Source: Amphiura filiformis (lineage: Eukaryota > Echinodermata > Ophiuroidea > Amphilepidida > Amphiuridae). Taken from it: a DNA stretch of 64,000 nt. This document shows positions 48,245 through 60,800 of the stretch, piece by piece. The stretch spans positions 54,119,706 through 54,183,705 of the forward strand of contig NC_092636.1 of the NCBI RefSeq assembly GCF_039555335.1, in the 5' to 3' direction. The stretch's first letter is position 1. The number at the start of each line of letters is the position of its first letter. The notes under the pieces were generated by a model. It made no database searches and was not told the DNA's origin. It saw only the letters and a program-made list of their open reading frames with translations. A program made the position numbers and the translations under genes.

Positions 48245-49288
48245 GTAAGATGTTTTTAACCATATGTTGTCCGAGTTTTCAGATAGCAGCAAAATGTGTT
48301 ATTTTGGAGGTATTGTCAACATGATGACGTATGAACTGAGTTGAGGATTACAAAGAGCAATAAACTCTTTTTCACGCGCATCCCCAGTCCCACCCACCCA
48401 ACCCCCTTCTCTGCCCACCTCAAACCGTGTTACCCGGCCATAAAGCCCACACCTCTAATACAATACACTCCAGCCCAGCATGCACTCAATCCAACTAATC
48501 AGAACAACCAATGATGTGACAGAATCATTACGGTATATCCCATAGGCTATATAACATAATGATCAGATGATGGTGGATGCGATATCGCTATTTTTGACGT
48601 CGCCATTGGATTAACACATAATGATGAAATCTTCACAAACACTAAATTTGTTATGTGGTGTCAAAGCAAAATTATCTTACTCTAAAACCGTTGGGGTTCT
48701 GCAAAGTACCCCACTGCAAGTATGTTAATTGTCCATTTATAATCGCTAACCGTGTATTGTGAATGGGGCTGTCAGCCCTGTATCTTCGCCAGCCTCGTAC
48801 GTCCGTGTTGCGTGTCCTATGCCGCCTGATAATGATCTTAAAAACAAGCTCCGGAATAGGGTACGTTTATCATCACCACAAATATGATACAAATTATTGG
48901 AACAATAAATTTAAAGGCAAGAAAAGGAAAACGCACATACCCTACCCACCATACAAGAACACAAAGACGAGAATGCAAAGATACAGTATATCCACATGGA
49001 ATAAAAACACTTTCACATGTACACCCCCACACCCATACATTAACACCCACGTACATCACCTCCTCACCCCCCCCGACGCACCTCTACACACCACACCCAC
49101 CGACCACAAAAAACAAACAACCTAACAAACTCGGACCAATCTTGGACAATAACCACTTGTAAACAATCGTATACCACCCAAGCTTCAATGCAACGAAGGG
49201 CATAGGCTACATTCATGAAGCTCCGGAATCGCGTAAGTTTACATTACAACATTACAACAAACATTTGACCGATTGTTATGTTGTAATG
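48245..49288. other. Intergenic stretch of unit 2
   Basis: C/A-rich patches (about 48370-48440 and 49020-49110: cacccccacacccataca). No gene seen. Confidence 0.45.
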
Positions 49289-49292
49289 TTAA

Positions 49293-49647
49293 CGTCTCGG
49301 ATAGCGACGTTTTCACGTATTTTTTTGTTGGACCTGCGAGCACATCAGACATATCGAATTGCATTTTGAATACGAGGGATGTCCTTCTGATATCAAATAA
49401 TTTTGATTTTTTGAAATTTGCGATATTTTATGGCAAATGATTAAAAATTGATATTTTGTGAAATTTAACAATAATATTATTAATGGTCGCCTTTTCATCC
49501 CAGGTACATACACTTTAAGTATACATATCGCGAACTTAAAAAACAAAATTACTTGATATGAGAAGAACATTCCTCGCCATCAGAATGCAATTCGATATGT
49601 CTGATGTGCTCTCAGGTCTCTCAAAAAATACTGTGCTATCCGATTCC
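49293..49647. mobile_element. TTAA element, second copy of the 53915 family
   Basis: TTAA at 49289-49292 and 49648-49651. The middle shares cacatcagacatatcgaatt and cgatatgtctgatgtgctct with 53915-54559. More diverged at its left end. Confidence 0.72.
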
Positions 49648-49651
49648 TTAA

Positions 49652-52600
49652 TGTAAAGGCGAGAAACGAAATAAAATAGAAAACAACAGCAACAACACAC
49701 ACATCCAACAACAAAAGCACACGCCCCCCCCCCCACACGTCCATAATCCGAAAATACTCATATCAATGTGTATTTAGAAATAAAATTTTCTTCGTTGTTT
49801 TTCACAATCGATTAAATTTCTAAATTTGGCAAAAATTGCGATGAGTTGAGCGAGATTGTTGTTTAAAAGGTTTTATTAATAGAGTCAAGTACATGATCGT
49901 ACAGCGAATCCACTCGTTTTTCAACAGCTACGCATGGCGATTTTGTTCGAGATAGGCAGAGCGACTCAGGCTAAGCATACCATTTACACGATATGAGATA
50001 CCGCAGAGTTTCTATTCTATACGTTCTTACGATTTGCGCATGCTCAGTACCCATATGTCATTACAAGAAAATTCGATTTGTTGTCAGGTACTACCCAGGT
50101 TTTGTTTTCAATACACTAAATGGAAATTCAATACACTCAGCGGCGATTGCTGTTTTCTTTAAACGCAAATATTTTACTGCATTTTCACCGTAACGATTTT
50201 TAAATCGTACATTAAAAATGTGATATATTCAACTGTTTGAGAATTATAATCATATAAAAGGAACACGCATAGCCCATTCAGATTCAGGAACTAAAAAACT
50301 ACTCCATTTACAAACCACGTCCACAACAGTAAATTAATATAATTAAAATTTAGCAATCCAGGGGTCAAGCAAAAGCAATGACCCAGCTCCGCATAAGGAG
50401 CGAACCAAACACACACACACACACACATTCAGCTTAGATCCACGTGCTGTATAGAATATTAAATCACAAGTCTATAATACAATGCACTATATCGAGACAC
50501 TATGCAACTTTCTTTATCTGCGTCAGTAATAGAATATTGATTTAAATAGAATTGAATACATTTTGAGTTTGTACTTCATCACTGAGCGATCTAGCGATCG
50601 ATTTCTAGCCAATCGGATAGGACTCCTTTTTTTTCGTTCGGTGAAATACCAATCGCCCGTCGCTCACCAACGGAGCTGAGTATTAAGTTGCAGGGAAAAT
50701 ATTTATAATACAGGGTGTCGACACTGTGCGTGTCTAGCTTGTATATAATGGGTCATTAATTTTATAGTGAGTAATTAGTATAAAAAACTCCATCGGAACT
50801 GCATCGCACAATATCACTTGCGTCGATTCAGACTACAAACATTGTGACGAAAGTTTCATCTCATACTAAACGTCATTAAAATGTCGAAAGTGATATTAGA
50901 ATGGTGCGTACACACTGGAGCGTGTACGCCCAAAAATATCCCGGGCGTTAAATTTTACTGGGTTAAGGCGATTTAATACCCTGATTTTCATCAGTACCCA
51001 TCTTCTTTTTTTTGTTGCAAATTTATGAAGTATATAAATATGTTCATCATCTCATGTCCTGAACTTATAAAATATCTCTACATACAAAGTGGTTTTAAAC
51101 CATTTTAGAAAATCATTTTAGCCCTATATATTTTTTTGTTTACTGTATCCTGGTAACTGAGATGTGTGTTTCATAACAAACCATAATTTATTCCATTGAA
51201 CATGTCCAAGTAGAATATATGAATAGAATACATTAAATCCTTTGTTATACTATCTATAGAAATGTACTCACTGATTATAACACTGAATAAATTAAATCCA
51301 CCTAATCTCTTCCACATAGACAATTTAATACTACACCATGTATGTATCTTCTATAATATGTTGTTAGGAAAAGAGATTAAAAAAGGCTATAAGGTCATCA
51401 AAGGTCATGTTATAGGTCAATTGGTTCAGGTCAAATTCAGGCATCCATTTTGAATACATGTGATAGTCTGTGGATATCATACATGTCATAATGAGGCATC
51501 AATTTTGATATTTTGTCTGTTACTGGATATATAATGGAAATTTGTGAGGTGGATATACTAAAATACCTTGGGATGTAAATGGTGAGTACAATTTAGATTG
51601 CCTAGTTGAGTTGGATTGGGCAAATAAATATAAAATAGTTACCAAAATCACAAAAATGAAGATTACGGAAAACTACCTAATATGGTGGTATAGGTGACAA
51701 AAATACAATCTTTTTCAACATTGCTGTAGTGTGGTTGTGGTAACCTGTTACCTATGGCTTAATTAAGTTTCAGTGACATGTAGTGTCGCAAGTTCAAAAT
51801 ACAAAATATAGCTCGACATTGAAAATAGAAGCATTTTAACCGGTTCGTTTTTTGATAGTTGTGGAGCACCAAGTTCATGAATTCATAAAAGAAATCAGGG
51901 ACCACTTATTCCCATTTTACATATCAACATTATTTCCCTAATGTGTTAGCAACACATATCCAAAATTTTAACGAAATCCGTTGATAGTAAGCTTTCCAAA
52001 ATGAAGTGAATTTAAATCATCAGTGATGTACCTCCTTTTGGCTTCTATCTTCAAAAGCATGTAAGCTACATTGATACCGATGCCACCAATAAAACGAGAA
52101 GATTTGCCCCTTCATTTTCCATACCACTTTGTCCAATTTTTTTTTGTAATTTCGTCACAAAATGCAAAAAAATGCAAAAAAAAATCAATGGGTGTAGTAC
52201 CCCCTTAATGAGAAAAGTATTAGATTTCTTCTCGGTTTTGATGAAGAAAAATGGGGGATGAGGCTATCGATCGGGTCAAGGACCTCTAAGTAGAGAAATT
52301 GGATATGTCTTTAAATGGGGCTTCAACTTTGGCAATACTGCTATTTGTCTTGTTTTTTTCTTTTCTTTTTTCTTTTTGCCAAATTTTTCACTTCAAAAAT
52401 ACCTTATGACAATTAATTTGAATGACTTCACTTTCGATGGGATCACTAAATGGGCATTTAATGATAAGTAACCTAGCCTACAAATAATGAACTGCAATTC
52501 AGTGCCAATTATGATTCTTTTTGCTCGTGATATGATCGATAGAGGAAGATGATGGTATTATTTAAGCTTAAAGAAGAACGAAAGTATGATACTGGTAAAC

Positions 52601-53914
52601 TATGAACCAGATACAACTTTTTACCCATTTCCCATCATGGATATTTTCCATGGTTATAGCGATGAGATCGAATATAGCCTACCATTTCCTTTTGGCATGA
52701 AGTTGTCCTTTTCCTGATTCCTGTTTCGGAGGATTATATTAACCCTTTATCTGCACTTGGAAGAAGTATATGCATAAGTGTTCCAAAAACCTTTGATAAA
52801 TTTACTTAAAAAACCCAAAACAAACTGGTCGAATTTTTCATGTTGTGTCTAATTTTGAAGGCATAATGCATTCCAAATTTCAATATGACGTGGATACTAC
52901 AGGGTCAGTGCTTCTTGGCATGACATAGACCACTGTGTCATCCAAATATAGACGGCCAATTTCGAATAAAAAAACTCAATCGCAAGTAAGTTGAGTTTTT
53001 ATAGCTTCCTTCATGCACTGCATGATTTTTCTCATTTGCTGTGTGAAATTCACCACAAGAGGAACAGATCTGTGCAGTGAGCGACCAGACTAATGAAACT
53101 TGGGTGTTTGGTTATTTCCACCACTGTGACCAGTTGGTGATATCTTGCATGAGAAGCATTGAACAAATTGCTTGCAATAAGTTAAGCCTACACCAATTAC
53201 CAATTACCAAATCCGTTTAAAATTCGTTTCGAGAATGAGCAGTAACACGGGCATGCAACATTCATCATAAGCGCAATCAGTTGTCAGGACAAAGTTTTGC
53301 TGCCAGGAACCCGGGAACCAAATTTACAGTAAGTGAACATTGTACTTATATAGAATGGCTTAATATTGGTATTATTTGAATTGTTTACAAAAAAAACCCA
53401 CCCATTTTGGTCAACACTGTTTAGATTCGAGAGTGGAATCTGGTTATTTTGCCTGAAAAGCATTGTTGATTAAACCATGGAAATAATCGTATCTATATAG
53501 TATTTTGTGACAAAATTAATATCTTAAATAAATATTTTCCTTAAAATCACTGTTTGTTTTGGAATTCACATAATATTTGAAACTTTGGTTTACAATGCTC
53601 ATTAGTGATAAAATATTGCTATAGATGCACACCATTGGATACCAATTATTTGATTGTCTAAAAAGTTTCTATACAACATGACCATTCTACCGTGCCAAGA
53701 AAAATATTGTTAATGAGGGACAATGCGAGTAAGTGAAGCACGAATTAATGAGGGTATATTAGTTGTGGTGGCAAAAAATATTGTAAAACATACTCTTATA
53801 CCTTTAGATTGTTAAGAAAGAACATTCTTTTGTTTTAACAGGTACAGTTTTTTAATTTCATTCTTTCCTTCAAAATCGTAGTCAATTCAGTGACGGGCCG
53901 CGGGATACCTTTAA
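49652..53914. other. Intergenic stretch of unit 2
   Basis: 49900-50095 is the reverse of 31557-31745. 53226-53345 and 53410-53500 match unit 1. 52185-52208 (gggtgtagtaccccc then TTAA) is the right end of the 23110-23755 family. (CA)n at about 50408-50430. No exon recognised. Confidence 0.5.
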
Positions 53915-54559
53915 GGGGTGGGGTATGAACCTTTGGACAATATTTATTGTGGGACATTAGAGCACATCAGACATATCGAATTGCATTCTGAATACGAAGA
54001 ATGTCCTTCTAATATCAAATAATTTTGATATTTTGAAATTCGCAATGTAATACACATTTTATGACAAATTATAAAAATTGATATTTTTGATATTTAACAG
54101 TAGGCCTACTTTAAGTAAACTTTATAAATCTGATAATATGTACTTAACGTGTATGTAGGTGGGATGAAAAGCCGACGATCAATTGAACATTTTGACCTTT
54201 TGTATTGAAGATATGGATTTTTTCCCAAAACACACAAAAAAAAATTAGGTCTTTTTTGGGAAAAAATCTTCAATATGAAAGGTCAAAATTTTCAATTGAT
54301 CGTCGGCTTTTTCTTCCAGCTACATACACTTTAAGAATATATCATTATTATTATGAAATGTGAAAAATATCAAATTTTAATAATTTGTCATAAAATTTGT
54401 ATTATATCGTGAATTTCAAAAAATGAAAATTATTTGATATCAGAAAAACATTCTTCGTATTCAGAATGCAATTCGATATATATGTCTGATGTGCTCTCAT
54501 GTCCCACACAAAATACTGTCGAAACGCTCAAAACGCTCAAAACGCTCATTCCAAATCCC
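53915..54559. mobile_element. TTAA element with long arms, upstream of HHAT-B
   Basis: TTAA at 53911-53914 and 54560-54563. Left ggggtggggtatgaaccttt, right gctcattccaaatccc. The arms pair almost throughout (cacatcagacatatcgaatt with its reverse; gccgacgatcaattgaa in the centre). No transposase; 645 bases. Not present at the matching place upstream of HHAT-A. Confidence 0.82.
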
Positions 54560-54893
54560 TTAAATAATTATATGTTATAACTGTACATCGTCAGCCTGCT
54601 ACGATAATTGCCTAAGTCATTTTTCTAATTTTGAGAACAAAATACAAAATAAGATTCAAGCATGCATAACATATAATGAGACAAATTAAAGGGCATAATC
54701 AGAAATAGGGTGATTACGTAACTGATGCATATTGAACCATATTTTTTACTTTGTTCTCAAAATTAATGGATAGGGTTAGGGTTAACTTATAGTAAGGGTT
54801 AGAGTGGTGTGCATGGTTCCGGAATTAGTTTTTTTGGGTACATTTTACAGGTGCAAGATCAAACAAGCTCTCGTATTTATAGGATACCAAAAA

Positions 54894-57800
54894 ATGCTCC
54901 GCGTTTCAAAGCACACCGAAGATGGCAACAATAAATCGACGGACTTGACGAAGAATAATATCGTCGACGATGATTCCATGAATCCACTTCGTAACCCGAA
55001 CACGAACGGAAAGAAGACATTCAAACATGCCGCTCTACCAAAATGGGAGTTGATGCTGTGTTTTGCAATGATGGTGGGATTTCTGGGATACATGAAATAC
55101 AGGACAGGGGTTATTTCGAAAGGTAGGCGAAGGGAATTACAACATAAAGACAATGCGGGTTTTCAACATAAAAGAAAAACAAGTAAACGCCATAATACAC
55201 GATAATTTTCTGTTTGATGAAATAATACTATCGGGGAGGGTTTCTGTACACTTTAAGCCGCATTAATGAGATAAAATAAATTAAAACACCATCTTTACTG
55301 CTTAATGTGGAGTTCTATGTGATTTATTATTGAGACAATATAAATTCATGTTGGCCTAGGGTGCATATACCTGGGATATATGTAAACATTACAAATACAT
55401 GTATACCCAAAATATCAGGTGTGAAAAACATTTACCAAATTAATTTCAAATGATTAATTATGGCTTTTATAATGTTTGTCCCACTTACGAAAGGAAAATA
55501 TGTGATTTTCATTTGCTTAAGGTTGGTCTGAACCCTGGAATTATGGAAACTTTCGGGCCTAATAACTGCTAAATTGTTGGTGTAATGTATATAAAAGTAT
55601 TCATATTTAGAATGGCAAAGACTTGATAAGTTCATCAAATTTGGGCCACAATGCTCATTTTTGGCCCAAAATTTTAAAAAACGGGTTTTTTTTATTATTA
55701 ATTTTTAAAAACTAGATAAAAATATCTAGGAGCCGTTTTTTTAATTTTGACCAACTTCACCAAAAATGTTTGAAATTTGGGCGAAAATCAGGCTTTTTTA
55801 TGATTTTTTTTGAAAATTCAGCATTTGTTGACCCTTTTTGGTGCAAATTTCTCAAAGTTGGTCGAAATTCAAAAAAATAAAAAAACGGCTCCTACATATT
55901 TTTCCTAGTTTTTACAAATTAATTTAAAAAAATTTGTGGCCCAAGAATTTTTTTGTTACGATTTACGAAAAAGAAGTGGGCCAAAAAACCGTGAGCATTT
56001 AAGCCCAAATTTGACCTCACAGATGAACTTATCAAGTCTTTGCCATTCTAAAATGTATACTTTTATATACTTTAGACCAACAATTTAGCAGTTATGAGGC
56101 CCGAAAGTTTCCATAATTCCAGGGTTCAGACCAACCTTAAAATGCACAAATTTGTATATTCATAATTTTTCATTCGTATCTACATAGGTGTGTGTGATTA
56201 AAACGCTCAAGCAATGAATATAACGACCAGCTATTTTTACAGATTTTGAAGCTCTTTTATATACGCATCATGAAAATAAATGCATTAGCAAAATTCACTT
56301 TTTAATCGACTCTTTCGCTGCATTACATAAGGGTCAATTTGCAAAATGCACACGATAAGAATGATATTGATCCAAAATATAACTCCAACCAATAAGACAA
56401 AAATACCACTTTATTTTTACTAGTAATAATAAACTCCGCAGTGGTTGGAGCTATATTGCTCATTAATATCATGATTATCATCTTATCGTCTTATTAGAAA
56501 TTGGTATCTTCCTTTTTTCTTTTGTAGATCCTAATAAAATATATTTGTTTTGTTAACCAATTAGTATCTTTTCGTCTGCTTATACAAAAAGTGCATAATT
56601 ATGCCGGGTAATTATGATCTTATTGGTACTTAGGGCCTATGTGTTTCTTAACCGCAATATAATATATATTTTTCAGTGTTATCTGATTTGTAGTAAATGT
56701 TTCATTCATTGGGTATCGGACTATCGTTTTCTTTTTGTTTCTGTTGACGAAAGGGGACATCGTTTGTCTACAAACTTAACCATGCTTTTATTAATAATAT
56801 ATCTCTCATCTGCCCATGATAGAAAAAAGTCATCCGATTTGTCATGTTTGTGTAATTTACCATTCACCGAGTAGACTAAAATGTTTCATTCTCGTTCAAA
56901 CCCCATCTAATTTGCAGAACATTTATCGCGGATGAAGCTATCTTATTTATCTAAAGGGTGGCTACCATTTGGAATCGGAAAAATAGTAAGTTTCATCCGA
57001 TTATTGATATACTTTATTCACATACCATGCCATTCTCACTACCTTACCCTTCCAATCATTAGCGTAGCCAGCGGGGGGGGGCAGGGGGGGCAGAGTGCCC
57101 CCCCTGACAAAAAAATGAAAGAAAAGTGCCCCTCTGACAAAAAATGAAAGAGAAAATCAGGAGGGCAAAGGAAAAGAAAAAGGGCAAGGAGCCCTTTTCT
57201 AGCAAAATTCAGGGCCAAAATAGTGTAAAATACAAAATTTTTCCGCGCTATGCGCGCACATTGTAACAATAAAGCCCTTTTTTAGCCGGATAATGGGCGA
57301 AAATATTGTAAAATACCATTTTTTTCGCGCTACGCGCGCACATCATCCCAATAAGGCCCTTTTCGGGAAGCTCCAAGACACACAGTCTCTATGTATTGTA
57401 TGATGCAACTGCAATTTTTTTCGTCTGTGCCCCCAAAATTTTATTTTGCCCCCCTGACCAAGAAAGCTGGCTACGCCCCTGCTTCCAATACATGAGATAC
57501 ACGCTAAACCCATTTGATCCACAAGATTTATCGATGGTTCTTTATACGACAGATCTTTTGTACAACCCGATGAACAGATGAACCTTTTGCGGTTCTCTGA
57601 AAAAGCTGCAGGACATCTAATGGTTCTCAAATTAAAAGCAAGGATTCTTGAAGTGCAAGGGTTGTTCCAGGCTAGGGGGTCACTAAATAACTCCTTTCGA
57701 ACCTTTGTACTTCGAACTATAACTATATGCCTATTGCCTTAGGTTTTCGATCGGAACGGGCGCGGTGTTTTGCATGAGTAGTCTAATGTTTGACCGCACA

Positions 57801-60800
57801 GAGTCAGTGGATACTTGAATGAACTTCAATTTTAGAACATCAAACTTATAATATCTAGAAGTTTAAACTTACTTTCAGCACAAAAAATCAACTAACCTTG
57901 AATTTCGATGTGTGACACACATCCGCATCAGAAGAAGTCCTAAGATGTTGTGATGGACTTGCCCTTTTGTTTACCAAAAGTCGCCAATGGTCAACAAAAG
58001 GGCAAGTCCATCACAGCATCTTAGGACTTCTTCTGATGAGGATGTGTGTCACACATCGAAATTCAAGGTTAGTTGATTTTTTGTGCTGAAAGTCAGTTTA
58101 AACTTCTAGAAATTGTTTATCACCAGCGCGTATGAACTTACATTCGAGTATCAAACTTATAGTGTTAGCAATTCCAAAATTTAAACCGTTTCTATAAAGT
58201 CGTATTATAAGTTCATTTGATATTTGAATGAGCTTTTTTACTGTGCGATTTGTTTTGTTTTTAGGATGCCGCGGACTTTGAATGGCTCTTCTTCAAGAAG
58301 AAAATTCTGAACATGTCAGTGGTCTATGAAATATTAATCTACGTGATAGGCGGTCGACTAGCAGAAGCATTCTTTCCAAAAGTAAGATAGTAATGTTAAT
58401 AATGATGACAGTAATACCAGTGGCGGCGCCACGGGTGGGGTGGGTGGCATGAGGGGACAAATGCCCCCCAGTCAGAACTCTTTCCCCCAGTAAAACCCCA
58501 AAATTACGAAAATTTCACCTTTTGCGGTAATTTTGCACAAAATTCGTTGATTTTGCCCCCCCTGAAATTCACTTTTCCCCCTCAATGCCCCCCGGAAAAG
58601 TAATACTAGTGACAGTGATGACGATGATGATAATATTGCTCCTTTTGCTCCTGCTGATGATGACAATGACATGATGATGATGACGATGATAATAATAATG
58701 ACGACGATGACGATGATGACGTTAATATGATGATGATGTCAGATGATGACGGTACGCTGATGTTAATGTTCAAACGATGACGGTAGTGTTGAGGTTGATG
58801 ATAATGATGACGACGGCGATGAAGATGTGGAGGAAGAGGCGAAGAGGAGGCGCAGCAGGAGCAGCTGCGAAATTACAAATAAATATTTTGTTCGGATACC
58901 CTGAGATTGGAAAAGCTATATTGCTGTTTTTTTCTGAAATATTTAATTTTGATAATATTCAGACGACTTAGTCCCGGACTTAGTACGACTTATTAATGAT
59001 TCACAATGTTTTTTCTCACATCTTGTTTCTTTTTATTCCTTTATTCCAATTCAGTTCCGTAACCATTTCATCTTGGTATTTAGCATTGGTGTTCTAACCA
59101 TGAGGATGACAACTCGTGTCATTAGCTTATTCGCGGCACACACTACTGTGGCATATTTAGCATCAAGGACTGGGGTTCCATTCATTGTGTGGTTAACAGG
59201 TGCATTGCAAATATTGTCAGTTGTGGCTGATGCGGCTTTCTACAGATGGCAGGTAAAGATTGTATGTCCCTTTAATCAGGAAGACGAAAAGACAGACTGC
59301 AGACAAGGATGGCAGACAAGACACTTACATAATTATGTAACCAATAATTTGCAAAATTAATTCGAAACATCTATTGCCGAAAGAGAACATAGTTTTTTGA
59401 CTATACATGAGATTGAATATTCTTACCCATGGTAACACACTTTGGTGAGTGTGCCCGACAAGGGGGTGCGTTTGTAAATGCTTCCAAACGAGGACCTACA
59501 TATGGATACACACCATAAAACGATGACACACCTCCAAACGAGGACGTCCTCGGTTTGAAACTATGACCAGGATGACGTAAATGATGCAAATACGCATATA
59601 AGATAGCATATAAGATAGGTCCTCCATAGGGGGTATAGGACGGGTCTCAGTTGGATAGTAAGTTGTCTGGTGTGTTTGTGTGAGGTCCACGGTGTGTCGA
59701 TTAAAAACGGGTGTGTAAGTCCTCGGTTAGATCCTCGGTTAGATCCTCCTTAAGTCGAGGTCCTCGTTTGAACGTATTTACAAACAGTGGGGTAGGGGTG
59801 TGTGTGTGTGGGGGGGGGTGAAAGTTTTCTTCGTTTTGATTTTGTAGAACATAAAGATATCGCAGCCAATGGTAAAACTACGCTGTTTAACTTCTTGAAT
59901 TTGTAGATATTATTCTGCAATATCATCATCCTTCTGCCATCATGCATTTATCAAAAGTTTCACTGTATGTGCCTGTGGGACCGGGTGTGGGATATGTGTA
60001 AGTGCACGGTCTTCATGTCTATTTCAGTGTATATAATTCTGCAATGTCTTCAGGTCTTTTCATTTCACTGATAATTTTATAATTTCACTTCCTCACCAGG
60101 AGTCTTTATTCCCTGGTTTTGCTCTTGAGATGATTGGTTTCACTTTCGGGGTCATGCGATTTATAAGTTTTGGTTTGGAGTGTTGTAACAACCCCAAGAA
60201 GTATGGTCTCTTTGAATTCTTATTGTACAACTTTTATTACCCATTATGGACTTTCGGACCCGTGATGACATTTGACAAGTTTCAGTTAGAGGTAAGCAGT
60301 TCGGACAACAACCCGTTTGGGCCTTAATTTTTCCCCAAGATTTTACTTTTTGTGTTTGCTCGTGTAGTTTACATACCGTAAAACCTCGTCTACAAGCATA
60401 TAAAGTGTTTTTGATGAAAGCTTAATAAATACGATACATGCGTAAATATGTCAATAGAATAGATTGGTCTTACAATTGTTTGTATATGCTTGGATCTGTA
60501 ATTTGTTTGCTCAAATTCAATTATGGCGCCTTTCATTAGAAGCACTCTATATGCTTGTAGACGAGGTTTTACGGTATATCTATGTTGTTTATGATGTATT
60601 TACAAATACATTTACTAAATACATATTTGTTTGGGCAGAAAATATTGAACAATTAAAGATAAAACAAAATGTTTATTCAAGTTTGTAATTTGATCTTAAT
60701 TCTTAAAACAGAACTTATGACAGCGGCTCTTGTAAATATTTTGAGGAGATGTGTGAGATCAATCTTTTCAATTCTGCGCCAAGAACAAAACTATAATTGA

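Noticed and set aside
54804-54893. Upstream extension of HHAT-B exon 1 by 30 codons
   Set aside because: Not conserved with HHAT-A, and an acceptor-like tatag lies just before the shared start codon, so the ATG at 54894 is preferred.
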